Of a DNA stretch of 64,000 bases, positions 1-21,000 are shown piece after piece (within the stretch, counting starts at the first letter, position 1; every line of letters begins with the position of its first letter). This DNA comes from Gavia stellata. Taxonomy: Eukaryota; Chordata; Aves; Gaviiformes; Gaviidae. A program made the position numbers and the translations under genes. The stretch is taken from positions 85,054,451-85,118,450 of the forward strand of contig NC_082595.1 of assembly GCF_030936135.1 (NCBI RefSeq), in the 5' to 3' direction. Under the pieces are notes generated by a model. The model did not search any database. It worked only from the letters and a program-made list of their open reading frames with translations, and had not been told where the DNA came from.

Positions 1-275
1 TTCACGGACACCTGTCTTCGAACCCTTGGGAAATTTTAGTTAATGAAGTCAATAAACACTGAAAAGCAATAACTTCTGGTTGTAAAGAAACTGCCTGTAA
101 AATACCTTCTTGTTATAGTGGAGATTTTGTAAAGAAATTAAGGATCAGGTATTTTTTGACTGAGTTTCTTAACCCACCTTACCATGTTTAACTTACGACG
201 AAGCATTTTGTCCATAAGAATAAATGCTGACAAATAATACAAATTAGTATTTACAAAGTCTTCTTCTGTTTGCAG

Positions 276-358
276 TGAAGAGGCAGAAGCACTGGCAAAA
301 AAGCTAAAATTGAGGTTCTACCGAGCATCTGTGAAGGAAGACCTAAATGTAACTGAAG
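276..358 (+). CDS. RAB23: RAB23 coding exon (G5 motif)
   Basis: The exon follows a pyrimidine-rich acceptor ending TTTGCAG and stops at the donor GAAG/GTACGAG. It encodes EEAEALAKKLKLRFYRASVK and EDLNVTE. The ASVK segment is the G5 guanine-binding motif. The first base completes a codon begun in an exon outside the window, and the last base starts the codon finished in the next exon. Confidence 0.95.
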
Positions 359-2771
359 GTACGAGATACAGCAGAGTAGGTGTCTGTCCCGCCTGCTGCT
401 GTATAGCACTGCACATCTCTCTAGTTTGGAGCTGATCTGTTACTTCCCAAGTTGTTGCGTGCTGTTGGCAATCCTTTTTATATTTCTTAGCAGCACACTT
501 CAAACATAGCTCAAATTACTTGATATCAGGATCAGTAGTATCAGGCCCATTTCCTTGTGTGTATCTTTCCTTTCTCTTCCACAAAGAGTGCATAGCTTCA
601 ATATTTAGAAGTGCCAGTGTATTAAGGCTGCTTAGTCCTAATGACTGTCAGTAAGCACTGAGCTTTTAAAAAAGTTACATGCAGAAGTTCAATTATTACA
701 ATATACAAATTGTTGAACAGATTATTTTGTAATTGTTACAAGTTAGTAAATAATTGATATATACAATTATTTAATAGTTTAGTTATAGTTAAACAAAGTA
801 CAGTAAAAGATTAAATTTCTTGCAGCCCTTTGTCTACTGGTGATATTTCACTAGTTCCCAAGTATCACTTTTTAATGTATATATTTAATTTCACAAGAGT
901 ACTGTTATAAAATTCAGTCAATATCTTTTGTGGGGTAGATTTGAATAGTGATGAATTATAGTCTCTGATAACTTTTTTCTTTTTGTTTAATCAGGCAAAC
1001 TTAATAATAAACTAATTGTTTCTCCTCTGTTAACATCATTCACCTTGGACAAGAAATCTACAAGAGAAAATGTAAAATGTTTCTGTATCATCTTTACATG
1101 AGTTATTAATTGCAAATGTAAATAATCGTAACATATATAGGTTCTGAAAATTCTCCTGTAGTTGTAGATTTATTTTTTTTCAGAATCCTAGGTAGACTTT
1201 TTATATCCCAATACAAATGAGGGTAGCATTAGTTAATTAGAAAAATGTTGTTGCCAAATTTTATTAATAGCCTTACTTTACATGACTGCTATTATTCTAA
1301 GGCTTCTTGCAAAAAGAAAACAAAACAAATTTGAATTCTGACATAGTTTTAAAAAGTTCCAAGTTGTACAAATAGGAACATTCGGCAATATGTATGTGCC
1401 AGCTTTATTGCAGGAGTATTGAGATGTTTCTGTCTGCTGTGTAAGACCCTAGTACTGCAAACCGTAAGACCTGGGTAGACATTGGACTAATCTGGATTCG
1501 GCTTAGGTACACAGGCCTGCTGAGAGAGAATCTCTTACCAGACCGTGCTAAACCTATGGTGTGGAATGCACTTTTGTCACCTCGCAGAGTTTTGCTATGA
1601 AGGTATTATTACTGATACGAAGATTATTTTTAAGCATACTCTGATGTACCTTTTTTCTTCTTAACATTCCAGTTTTTAAGTATTTGGCTGATAAATATCT
1701 TCAAAGGCTCAAGCAACAAACAGCTGAAGATCCAGAACTAGTACATACAAGCAGTAACAAGATTGGTATGTATGTCTGTAATAAAAAACCAGAAGACAGA
1801 ATTTTGTGCCATCAAAGCTTATGGTCTCATCTGTTTACTTATGGAGTTAATACAAGGTGAATCAGGGTCTAATTATTGCCTTCCTATCTTAGGATATTGT
1901 CTTCTTTCCTTCTGTAAAATAACTTTGTGACTCTAAAGTTACAAGGTTGTCAAACTGATGTACTAAAGTTTCTAGTTAATGTTTGGCAAGTGCCCTTTTA
2001 TTAAATTCGTTTAAACAAACATTGTGTAAGGACTTGAGAAAGGATGCTTGTTGGGTTTTTTAATGTAATTAGTATTAGCGTTACTCATCTTGGTGCGAAT
2101 TTACAAGAGACTCACAGTGAAAGAATCTGGCGTGTAATCAGAAGGTCTTTTCAAACTGCCTTTGTAAGGGAACACTGAACTTCTGTAGTCCTTCTTTAAA
2201 GCATTTCTGAGTCAGTTCACTTCTTTTCCTTAAAGCACACCCTTTTTATTCAGGCTTTTTCCTTACCTTTATCTCAGCAAAGTTTCTAACTTTAAAATTG
2301 TCATGTTTTTCTTTTATTATATTACTCAACCAACCGTAACTTTGTTACCATGTAATTAGTAGCATAAATGTACACAGATGAGTGCATATGCTGCCCTTCA
2401 ATTACATAGATGTATACCAGCTTTAAATACCACCTGGCTAGTAATTCCAACTGGCTCTACTTCCAATTTAGCTGCAAAATTGACCCAGAAATAGATAAAG
2501 CCTTTAAAAACTAGAGTACGGATTTGAGATCCACTATTATGCCTTAGTAAGTGTTGTGTCTTAAGTGTTAATGTATTATGCTGCAGGAAGTAAAGAAATA
2601 CAAATACTTTCCTTGTCTTTGAATTCTGTAGGTGTTTTTAATACAGCTGGTGGAAGTCACTCCAACCAAAATTCTAGTACTCTTAATGGTGGAGATGTCA
2701 TCAACCTTAGACCAAACAAACAGAGGACCAAGAAAAACAGAAGTCCTTTTAGCAACTGCAGCATACCTTAG
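276..2771 (+). CDS. RAB23: RAB23 small GTPase, C-terminal part (three last coding exons, 5' partial)
   Basis: RAB23 is a Rab-family GTPase known to act at the primary cilium and to dampen Hedgehog signalling. Three exons (276-358, 1673-1765, 2632-2771) join in phase into about 105 codons: the G5 region (RASVKEDLNV), the last helix of the GTPase fold (FKYLADKYLQRLKQQ), and the hypervariable tail (GGSHSNQNSSTLNGGDVINL, then RPNKQRTKKNR), ending in a CSIP prenylation box before TAG. All splice sites are GT-AG. Sequence and exon phases match vertebrate RAB23 from memory of the family. The P-loop, switch regions and start codon lie left of the window. The gene converges on BAG2, as in other amniotes. 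Identification is very secure. Confidence 0.96.
359..1672 (+). other. RAB23 intron
   Basis: AT-rich intron between two RAB23 exons. I see no coding sequence, RNA gene or recognisable repeat in it. Confidence 0.85.
1673..1765 (+). CDS. RAB23: RAB23 coding exon (C-terminal helix)
   Basis: The acceptor is AACATTCCAG and the donor is GATTG/GTATG. The 93 nt encode FKYLADKYLQRLKQQTAEDP followed by ELVHTSSNKI, the end of the Rab fold and the beginning of the variable tail. Both junctions keep the frame with the neighbouring exons. Confidence 0.95.
1766..2631 (+). other. RAB23 last intron
   Basis: 866-bp AT-rich intron with canonical ends. Nothing else was recognised in it. Confidence 0.85.
2632..2771 (+). 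CDS. RAB23: RAB23 last coding exon (tail and prenylation box)
   Basis: After the acceptor TCTGTAG the exon encodes a Ser/Asn/Gly-rich tail and a basic stretch (NKQRTKKNR), then ends CSIP and TAG. The terminal C-x-x-P matches the unusual RAB23 CaaX-like end, in which a single cysteine is lipidated, rather than the double-cysteine end of most Rabs. Confidence 0.96.
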
Positions 2772-5600
2772 ACCACTTTTGGAGGAAAAAAAACCCAAAA
2801 CAACCCAGTGAATTGGATGAAGTTTTGCAATTGCGTACAGAATAAAGCCAGCTGTAGAGGTATTTTTACCAGTGCTTTAGCAAATCTTGTGCCTATGGGA
2901 TCCTTGATAGAGGGTGGATTTATATAAACTTGCTGATGCAGTGTTTCTTGGTGTGTAGAGTGAGACACCTGGTGGCAAAACACAGAACCGTGGCTGCCCC
3001 GTGCACTTTGTAAAAATTAGGCAAGCTTCTCCTTTTTCAAGGAATTATTTACAGAGCTATGAACTAGGTGTTGCCGAATTGCAAGGTACATTTAACGTAA
3101 GGATAATGCTTACAAGTAGAGGTACAGACTGTAACGCTAGGGCCCAAGGTAAAGTAGCAACCTTGCAACTAAATTGCAAAGAAAATGTTAGAATTGGTTA
3201 GTCAGGACACTAAGAAGATAAAGGAAGAGCAAAAAGAAGACAGTGCATTTTATGCCTGACTATATTAATATGGATTCTGGCAGTTCTGTCAGTGCAATAT
3301 ACTTGTATTATATATATATATGAGTGCTAAGGTATATATGTAAACATTTGGTATGACTATTTAGGCTAAATTCCAGTGTATACATTACTTGGAGATCAGC
3401 TAATGATCATAAAATAGAATCTTCCAAAAGAAAACTTTCCTCTAAAAATGTTGCATTGCAGATGAGGCTTTCCCAGCTGCCACTGCGTACGTTTAACTTG
3501 CTATACTTTGGGCCTGAAAGCTTAGATTTAAAAATGTATGGTGCCAAAAATGCTCCTTCTTTTTACCTAATGCTGTGCTACGGATGTTTTTGTAAGTTTG
3601 TTTTTCTCAGTCTTAACAGGTTGAACAAATAACACAGTCTTTGACACTAATAGCTATTCAGAAGGAACATATAATATAATCCTATTCCTGTTCAAATTTG
3701 ATTGTATCCTGTGTCATCTATGAAAAAGGAACTTGCAAAGTGGTGTCACAAAATGTTTATCTTCTTTTGGAAAAATTTTTCATAGATACCATAAACTAAG
3801 TTATGGAGGATCCAAAAAAAAAACACAGCTGATGATTGAATTACATTAATGAGACATTCTTGAATGTTGTCTCAGATTCAAAGTTAGCTGCTGGTTGCAG
3901 AAAGTCTAATTCTGCAAGATCAGAGACACGGCAAAAAATTTGCAAAGTGCTTAAGTAATTTTACAGAATTGATTTAGAAGTTTAGGAGCCCAAATCTAAA
4001 TGGAAGTTACTTGGACTTAGGCTCCTAAATCACTAAGGTGCTTTTAAAATGTTAAGCAAGATATCTTTTATTTACCAAAAATAAACACTTTTTAATCCTC
4101 TTCAAGAGCATGCATGCCTTTTAAAAAAATATCCATTTTGTTTACATGTTTTTGTATGGTATGATATAATTTTAACTTTCTAGGATTTCTACAACAAACC
4201 TGCCAGTGACAAATGCAAAATATGCTGCTTGAAAAAAGTCAGATGTAATAGTTTTTTAAATGGTGTATGAGAATGAAAATGAGTCGAGTGATCCTGTATA
4301 TTTTTGGAGGAAGGACTTTTCACTGTGTGAATTCATGTAGGAAGCTTGACTTACTTTGTTTCTACGTCAGTGAGTACGAAAACTGAAATCTACTCTCTTT
4401 TCCCACTGCCTGCAGGGAGAGAAGTGGGTGGCAAGTTATGCACAAACACTAAAGATCTCTGAACTCTGTATTTTATGTTTACTATATTAGACTTTCTACC
4501 GAGTATCTTTGTTTCTTTGCCAAGCTGTTAGAGCATCTCCTGTTGCTGGCAAGAAGGCCGCCTTCAAAGCGCTCAATCCCCTTTGCTATTGCAGCGAAAC
4601 TGTGTGTTCTTCACCATGGTATTTCCTGTATTTTCTCTTGGATAAAGGCCTTTATTTTTTAACAAGAGCATTTAATCACTGTATGTAAGTAAGGTACTTA
4701 GGATTGTACGCCATGGGGTCACCTCACAACTTCAGGATGTGGGATAGAGTGTATGAAGAATTTTGACAACTATTTTTAATATGGAAACTTTTACATTTTG
4801 TTGTCTGTCTGACGGTTTCACATTTTTTTACTCATTTTTCTTGAAAAAGAAACAAAACCACAAAGTGTCTGAAACATCTTTTTTGCCTGTTTGACTTTGT
4901 ACAGAGTACTGAAAAGTAAGTCTTTATTACGTATAATGACCATTTGTACTATTACATGTTATACTGTAGACATTGTACTATTACATAAGCCATGTGAATT
5001 GAAGCTCTGTCATTATAAACCACTCTTTTAAGGACTGAAAACTCAGTAGAAATTTTCATAGGCGGAGACTTGACAGACTTGCTAAATTTAGGATATGTTG
5101 AAATTTAGTACACATATACTTTAATGTAGGAATATGTATTTGCAGCATTCGTTAACAGTGAGTTTTAATTTCATTCCCATCTTAAATATAAAGTGGCTTG
5201 CTCTTTGTTGTGACTTTGCAGTCCTTGTTCTCCAATACGACTGAGATGGAGACGGTCCAAATTCGCCTTTTTCTGGAGAGTGCTCTGCCATGTACGCTGC
5301 TTGAAAATTTATTTTTTATCTTACTGGAGTTAGTGTGTAGATGTAAACCAGATGACTTGCATATTGCAGGAATCCTTAGGTGTTCTCATCACTCTTCAGT
5401 GGGAGTAACTTTCGCCTTTTGGATGAAGAGACGGGCCTAAACGTTTAGCACTCGCATTGTCCCTCGTGAATAGCTTTTATTACAAACATTGCCTCATTCT
5501 CCACTCAAAGCGTTCTCATTAAAATATCGTATGTTTTAGTTACCAAAACCTACAGGTGCAGAGCTAGTAATAAAAACGCCCTTCTCTGCGCATCTGTGCG
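2772..5600 (+). other. RAB23: RAB23 3' UTR, extent uncertain
   Basis: AT-rich non-coding sequence after the RAB23 stop. Possible polyadenylation signals AATAAA on the + strand lie at 2841-2846, 4080-4085 and 5569-5574, with ATTAAA at 5518-5523. I cannot tell which is used, so the right edge is a guess. A short TA run lies near 3309-3322. No conserved coding sequence was recognised. Confidence 0.45.
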
Positions 5601-6064
5601 ACTGCATGGTGGAAGAGGATGTAGCTCTCTGTTACAGCTGTGGCAGGTCAGCATCCTGGATTAGAAGCAACAGATGTTCCTACAAGACATGAAGTTTTGT
5701 TTTGTTGAGACTAAGCTAATTGCACTCCTGTTTTATCTGTTAATCTCTTGAATAGCACGTTGGCTGTATTATCTGAATCTTGCCAAAATTCTTTGCTTCC
5801 GGCTGATAATGCTACTACTAGTAGAAAACGTCAGTAATTGTGAATGCCTTAGTGAAATAAGCATTCACTAAAGAGTATGACTCTGAAGCATCTGTCACTC
5901 CTGTGTTGTATCCATTCAGTGAATGGGTGTTCTCCCAGTCAGTGGGGCATCATTTGATGCAAAGCGGTAATGCTAGGGATGTATTCACAACTTTGAGATT
6001 TATTTCCAGTTGGAAGACTGATCACACTAAGATTTTTGTGCTTGTGTGTGTGTGTGGTTAATAT

Positions 6065-6087
6065 AAAAAAAAAAAAAAAAAAAAAAA
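6065..6087. repeat. Poly(A) tract of 23 bases next to a TG run
   Basis: An uninterrupted A tract, preceded about 20 bp upstream by a short TGTGTG run. It could be a simple microsatellite or the tail of an old retrocopy. I could not recognise a parent gene in the sequence to its left. Confidence 0.9.
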
Positions 6088-6674
6088 TTCCACTTAAGAC
6101 AATTTTGGAGCTTTCTTATTTTCAGTGTTTCTTAAGGCAGCGCTTACCTTTTTAAGTCAAAATGCCTGAATTACCATGCTGTCAGTCTGATTTCCTGTTT
6201 AATTTTTTTATGCTTCAGTAAAATCTGTCTTTTTTTCCTCTCTCCATTATTGGGCTACAGCATAGTAGTTTTCCTTTGCATCACTTCTGTAGATGTATGT
6301 TATACTAAAGGGGATCGAGCAGCTGAACACATTGTACTGCCTGGAGGTTATGCAGGGGTACATGCATCATACTCAGTGAACACGCACTTTGAACCTGTTA
6401 ATTCATCTATTCAAGTTTATAGCTACCAGTTAATAATAGAATTAATTATTTGCACTGCGGAACCCTCTTGTGGGAATTCCATCACACAGCGAACTAACAA
6501 ACCTGCTTCTTGGATTCCAGTGATGGTACCTGAGCCCCTACTGCTTTTCTAAATGTAATCATAGACCTTCGGCTGCAGTTGCAGTACCTGAACGCTAATT
6601 GTACATAAGCCAGAGAGCAAGCGCGGTCCAACAAGCTTGATTTCATCAAAACTACCTTACCATCTCTTTGTAGG

Positions 6675-6868
6675 AAGCAACAGCAACAGTTGGGCATATC
6701 TTTTTAATGCTCAAATAGTATTGACAGAAGAAAATACTTCTGTTAAACATGGCATCCAAGCAGGTAATCAAAATTATAGAAGAAAAAACGCAGCAATGCT
6801 TGGATTTAAGATGAAAGGTGCTATAACAGACAAAAAGAAACTTTCAAGCAGTTCCATCTCAAAGCCAG
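6675..6868 (+). other. Exon-like open block of unknown identity
   Basis: This 194-bp block starts after an acceptor-like CTCTTTGTAG and ends at a textbook donor, CCAG/GTGAGTCC. It is open throughout in one frame; part of the translation is HGIQAGNQNYRRKNAAMLGF and, near the end, KKKLSSSSISKPG. The composition is Lys/Ser-rich and I do not recognise the family. It could be an exon of an unannotated transcript, an alternative 3' exon of RAB23, or chance. Confidence 0.25.
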
Positions 6869-8959
6869 GTGAGTCCTAGTACTGAACTAGACTCATTCTC
6901 AGGTTTCTAGTAGTAGGGTAATACTGATAAATAATTTGTGGAGTGAGTGTTCTTTCTTCTCTTACTGAGATAAACGTGGTTCAGCAGAACCAACTAAAGT
7001 TGGTCAAAAAAAAAAAGTAAAAATCTGGACCAGGAGAAATACTGTGCTCATTGTGAGGATAAAGATGCATCGTTACTAGTAAGTGATGTACTTATTTGCA
7101 AGTTCATGTGAATCTGAATGGTTAAAACAGAAAATGTACATAACTGGTTTTATCACCGTCGTGATCTCAAGTAAATGTAATATATTTTTAGGAAAAAAGG
7201 TAACAGAACTTACACTAAGTCCTCAAGTGGAAAAATAAATGTTTAAAACTGAATATTGTGTTCCTGTAAAATCCTTACAAGTTAGTTCTGCAGTTCTTTT
7301 GTAAGTGACATTAGTTGTATCATGCAATTTAAGCATGTTTGTTTGATTACTGTTTGGTCTGATCACAGGTCACGACTTTTGTGGTTATATTAAATTGTCA
7401 GTGCGTTAAATTTCAAAAAAATGGCTGTAACCCTGAATCTGCGCAACCTGAATCTGCTCGAGAAACTTGTGTGCCTGATTCTAGCCCACCTGTTGCGAAC
7501 AGTTGGGATCCAAGGCAGCATGCATTAGATACCCTCAAAGGAACAAGCGTGGGCACCCCACTCTAATAGAAACAGTTTCTGAGCTCTTGCCTCTGATTTC
7601 TCCACCACACACTTCAAATACAAAATATGGATTCTGTTCTGCTCTTTCTGGTCATTTTATTTTTCATGATTGGTCTGGCTAATACAGTGACAAGGTTTAA
7701 GCTAATGATTGTAGACATTGCAAGTGGCATTAAAATATTACTAATATATCAAAGATGCCTGATGCATTTTCTGAAAAGAAACAGGTAACTAGCCACTGAT
7801 TTTATTTTTTTTTTTTAGTAAAACGGAACTCGCAGCATCTGGGTCTGCCGCTTTACCCAGATATCTCAGGAATCTGGGAAGTAATACACTCCTGTTTCCT
7901 CTTGCATGCAGTTTTGCACACAGAAAAACAATTTGCTTGCTACACCATAATAAGGATTAATTAGCAATGTTTTAGGCAAGAAAAAAAATCTTAAAATGTG
8001 AGAAAACTGACATTTTTATGGTCACGTATTTTTAGGTCAGGGAAGCGCTTAACTACACTTAAGTGAAGATCTTGAGAAAACTGAAACTGTCTGGGTGGGG
8101 GTTTTTATGTACTGTGCAGCCGTATCCCATTCAGCTTCAGGAAGCTGGGTGGCTGTTCCATGTGCCTTCTGCTGCCAGCCGCCAAGGCAACCACTGTGAA
8201 CATCTGGATACTTGCTGGCATCTCTGAGAAAATGTTTCATGCCGGCAAAAGTCTGTTCCCAAGACCAGCTTATGCTGAAAAGTGGAGCAGAGCCTTATTT
8301 TATTGCTCAGGAGATAACGGGACCAAAAGTTCATTGGGTTTTCTTACACCTTTGTCCCAGCTGTCTTACGCCTGCTGAGCCTTGTCTACTGTGATTTGAT
8401 TTTTGACAACAGGTAGCACTTGAGAAAAGTGAAAAACTTTAATTTGTTCTTTTGTTGATCTGTTACATGTATGATGCCAACTATGTTTAGCTATTTTGAG
8501 TTACTTTAACAGTGATACGTGTTTAAGATAGCCAGTATGAAACTACAGTTAAAAAAAAAAAAGGTGTCTTTTGCTGTGTCTTACAGGTAGGACTGTGTGA
8601 AAGAAACTTTAAGGACAGTATCACTGGTTTTAAAATTAGATTGTTCAGATCTATGGGATCTTTGATGGATGTGGCATGTCAGTATGCAATCTTAAAGCAC
8701 AGGAGAGGATAGTGATGGCTGTATTGCAGACCTCCTGTGGGTCAGATGACAGAGGATTTAGGAAAGCGGAAGGCAAACAGAAGCAGGAATTTTAAAAATA
8801 AACCAGTAACTTAGGTCAAAATAAGACAGATCTACACTATCAGTTACAAACTGGAGGTATCATCTGTCTGCCTCTTGAAAGTACTGTGATCTACTTATGA
8901 ATAGTGCCGAATTATTATATAAATGGCAATGAGTAGGACAGTGTGTTGTTTATGAAAAT

Positions 8960-9409
8960 ACAATATACAGTTTATTAATGTTTTTGATTTATTGCCATGA
9001 TTTCTCTTTTTTTCCCCAAAAGTCTAGTTTGCGCACTATGTATACAGCAGAGGAAAGCTGAAATCTCACTATATGACAAGTCAACTTTAGTTTAAAAAAA
9101 AACCCAGGAGAATGGAGGAAAGGCTAGATTTTGACGCTTTCTGACAGTTCAGCAGAAGCACAATTACAATTTGCAACAGAGTGGTATCGACTCTACAGGA
9201 GAACTCCTGATAGCATTCTTTATTGCTGAAAGAAAATGCCAATGCTACCAAAACCCATTAAATGCCCGCACCTCGCAATCAAAGATGCTTTGGTGTGTGT
9301 GCATGCGTATATACGCGCGTGCTCATACAGAGAATTTTCTTAGCTTCTGTGTGCTTTTTATGGAGATTTGCTTATCCTGCAATTTGCCAGAAGTAGCCAG
9401 GAGGATAGT
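8960..9409 (-). other. BAG2: BAG2 3' UTR, probable
   Basis: Non-coding sequence downstream of the BAG2 stop. The first AATAAA signals on the - strand are at 8988-8993 and 8971-8976, giving a 3' UTR of about 420-450 nt if used. An alternating purine-pyrimidine stretch (GT, TA, CG dinucleotides) lies at about 9292-9325. Confidence 0.45.
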
Positions 9410-17574
<8,165 letters not shown>

Positions 17575-17594
17575 TCACGCAGCGCGCCGGGCCG

Positions 17595-17633
17595 CCTCGC
17601 CTGGCCTCGCCTGGCCTCGCCTGGCCTCGCCGG
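17595..17633. repeat. 10-bp tandem repeat in the CpG island
   Basis: About four copies of CCTCGCCTGG, the last one imperfect, lie roughly 200 bp upstream of the BAG2 ATG. Length variation here is likely between individuals. Confidence 0.9.
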
Positions 17634-18060
17634 CCGCCCCGCTGCCCCGGCCGGGCGGGGGGAGGCTCAGCGGGAGAGCCGCGCCGGCAGGACCGCGCAC
17701 CCCTCCCCTCGCAGCAGAAGCAGGGCTTACGGCAGGCTAAATCGTCAGCGAGCCGGGCGTACGGAGGGGGCACGCGCGGGGGTAACCCCGCGGGGGGAGC
17801 GGCGCTGCCCGTTGTTACCGACGCCTCAGCGCCACCCTCCGCCCCGTCCCCCGCGGGGCCCCGGAGGCAGTGCGCGGCCGCCACCCACCCCGACGCAGGG
17901 CGGCCGTGCGGCGCCTCTGCTGCTCCCCGAGAGCTCTCTGGGGCAGCGGGAGAGCGCGAGCTGCCCCCGCTTCTGGGCCTGGTCCCCTTCGTGACAAAAG
18001 CAGCAAAACCCGGACCAGCCAAGAGCGGCGTGACCCGCGTCTCTTGCTAAAGCAGAAGCG

Positions 18061-21000
18061 ATGGGAGCAATAACGAGGTTTTCCGTATCGATACGAACTC
18101 TGTTCAAGGTGGTAGTGGGTTTGCTCTTTCGTTAAAGCAAGAACCCCACCACCACCCCACTGTTACTTTTTTATAAAGCTATTCAAAAAGTGAGCTACAA
18201 AGCTGAAACATGGGAAAAGGTAAGAAATGGGAGGAGGAAAACAGGAAGTGCTTTAAAAATGCAGAAAAGTAAAGGGGAGACAGGCCTTACTGTAAGCAGA
18301 ACCTGAACAGCATTCCTAAAAACAAGATACTTGAGGTACTGCCACTGACAGCACGTCTCTCTGGTGCCAACTGTAAGAGCCCCCTGACTACCTGCAGGAA
18401 AGAAGCCATTCCACCAGCCCTTATTGACCAAGATGATACCAAAAGGCTTACTGGAAAGAAAAGTGTTCAATGTTGTCTTCCTACGCCAGAAAGAAAAAAT
18501 ACATCTATATCATGGTAGCCAAGGTAGTGGACCTACACCTAGTAATGACTTGTTCCAAGATCGTGTTTAACTTGACTGTACGAAACGGTACCTGCCCTCT
18601 CGCAAGCGCCCACCGAACCAACTTCGTGTACTTCAGGTTCCCGCTGGGAGCACTGGTTCCAGCAGTTCACGTCACACATAGGCTTTACTTGCCACTACAG
18701 TGAGTATTTAAAAAGGAATTTGTTCATGCTGAAAGTCCAGGTTTGGGCAAATACCCCATGGTTCTAACAGACCAATTTTTGGCACCCAGCTCAGAGGGAT
18801 TTTGTTGCACAGGGATACTGTTTTGTATGCTTATCCCGCTGTGGTTCAAAATAGCTGTTTTCTCAGGCTCGTCCATTTAGAATGATATCATGTCCCAAGA
18901 ACCCTCGTTAAATTAATTGCCTGAGTTTTCTTTGTTTTACGTAGTTGGGTAAGTAAGGCTCATTGCCTGGGAGCTGATGGAAATAACGTGAACAATTGTT
19001 CCATCCATCTCTCTACAGTCTTTGTAGAAGGTAATTAAAAAACGCTTCCCACCCCAAACAGAAACCATTTGTAGCCATGACACACAGTTTGCAACCGTTT
19101 TTTTCCTAGGAGCCTTCTATTCTTCCCATGCCAATTTATTAAGTATCAGTTCGATAGGGTTCAAAAAGCAGAAATCAAAATAGCTGAACAGCTATTTTTC
19201 CTTGCATAGGGTTTTAATTCCACGCAGGTAGAAGCTGCAATGAAACACAGGCACAGAACAGCTGTAGTTGTCTCCAAAAGTTTCACGTATGATTTACCCT
19301 CTTTAACAGCAAAATGGCATTTTACTCTAGAAGTGAGAAACAGCACAAACCATGGAACCAAAAGGCAGGTTTAAAAGCAAAAATGGTCTTCCGGGACAAG
19401 ACTCGACATTACTGCCTGTGCAACCAAGGATATTTTCCTATTTAGAAACTTGGAAGGACCATGAAAACTGCTTTTCCTGCTCTCTAGAGGGGTAGATTGC
19501 TCCCTGTCCCTTCTATTTCTTGCTGAGGTATGTAAAGGGGCAGTTGTCACCACTTTTCCAAAATACTAGATGGCTGCACTGGAAAAATAGGAGTGGAGGA
19601 AGGGAAGTGACTCACAGCTGAACTGGGAGACGTTTGGGGACACAAAAGGCAGGGATTGGATCCTTCAGGGCCACAAGGCAATGGGAGGAGGAAGGACCCC
19701 CACATCTGAAACAAAGCACAGATTTGACCCTTCTCCTTGCAGTCTGTGGTGAAGGTGGCTGACGGCCCGGTCAGGACTGCCGGTGCTGCCCTGCCTATGT
19801 CCCTCTCTCCTCACCTTCTCCATGGCTGTGTTCATGTGATGGACTGCAACAGCCCTGCTGTGGCTATGGGCACCAGCAAGAACATGAGAGGGTGTCTATC
19901 TCGTGGTTTCTGCACTCTTGCCTCAGCAGTGAGGCTGCTGGCTGTCTCTTGTTTAAACCACAGCATCGTAAAAAATGGGTGCTACTTGCAATACAGAGCA
20001 ACCTACAGAAGAGTCATTCACACACACAAGGTCCCTTGAGGTAGGAGAAAGAGCGACTTTCCCAGGTTTCAGACATCTGATGTATCTGTAGAAGTCCCAA
20101 AGCCAGGGAGATGATCTACACCAAAAGCACTACAAATTGTCACATTGCTAAATGGCACCTTAGTTCCAGCTTTGCCTTGTTCCAAACCCTGATATATACC
20201 TCGTCACATACCCTAACACTTACACATGAGCTGTCATGGAACAGGATCAAAGAGAAAGTCCACACCCAAGAAATGCCATGCCAGATTATTTTCCTCCCGG
20301 AACTTCATCCGAAGAACCTTCTTTATATGCAGGTGTTATAGAAACACAGCAGATCCCATACATAGCATAAGCATGCAACCATGGCTTGGGCCAGCCAATC
20401 AAAGCCAGCTTGCGCTCTCCCCAGCACTGTAACGACAGCAGTAGAGATGGGCCAACATGAGTTTTTAGAATGTTTTCAATCAAAATACATACCTGCTATC
20501 ACAGTAGGCTGCTCCCTCACTTTGCACCTGCTGAACCTGTGCTTCTGTGTCTTCACTGCTATTGTTACCAATGCTAATTAAAGCTAGCCCTGGGTTTGCC
20601 TATACATGTCGCTGTCATTTTACTGTGTAGGCAAGCCCTGAGGTCCCCAGCCTGTCAGAAGTCTGAATGAAGTCCTCTATCTCAGAAGCAATCTGAAAGC
20701 TGGTATGACCATTTCGGGGCATGCAGCAGCTCTTTCTCATGGAGAGGAAAATTGTCTAGTAAACGAGCCAGTGAATTCTGTACAGCCGCAGATGCTCGGC
20801 CAATTGTTGATGGAGCTCTGAGCAAAAATAACAAAGGGAAGGACTCCCAGAAATACGGATACTGCAGTCAGTGAAAGTGAACTTGCAGATTTACAAAAGG
20901 AACTTTACATTAAATTTCCACGCATGCAGAGCTTTGCCATCCGAGTGCACACTTTGCATGTACTTGACACTTACCATAGATTTTCTGACTTGCTTACATC

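Larger units (their letters stand above)
5601..9409. other. Intergenic region between convergent RAB23 and BAG2
   Basis: This separates the RAB23 3' end from the BAG2 stop codon. It holds a TG run followed by an A23 tract, an exon-like block at 6675-6868, a short open frame at 7381-7566 and, near the right side, the BAG2 3' UTR. On the - strand, AATAAA signals for BAG2 read at 8988-8993, 8971-8976 and 8299-8304. Otherwise nothing was recognised. Confidence 0.6.

Noticed and set aside
5198..5440. 80-codon open frame after an acceptor-like TGACTTTGCAG
   Set aside because: It lies in the likely RAB23 3' UTR. No donor partner or recognisable protein is present, and the length is compatible with chance.
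6040..6087. A23 tract as the tail of a processed pseudogene
   Set aside because: No parent coding sequence was recognised upstream and no flanking duplication was visible, so it is recorded only as a simple repeat.
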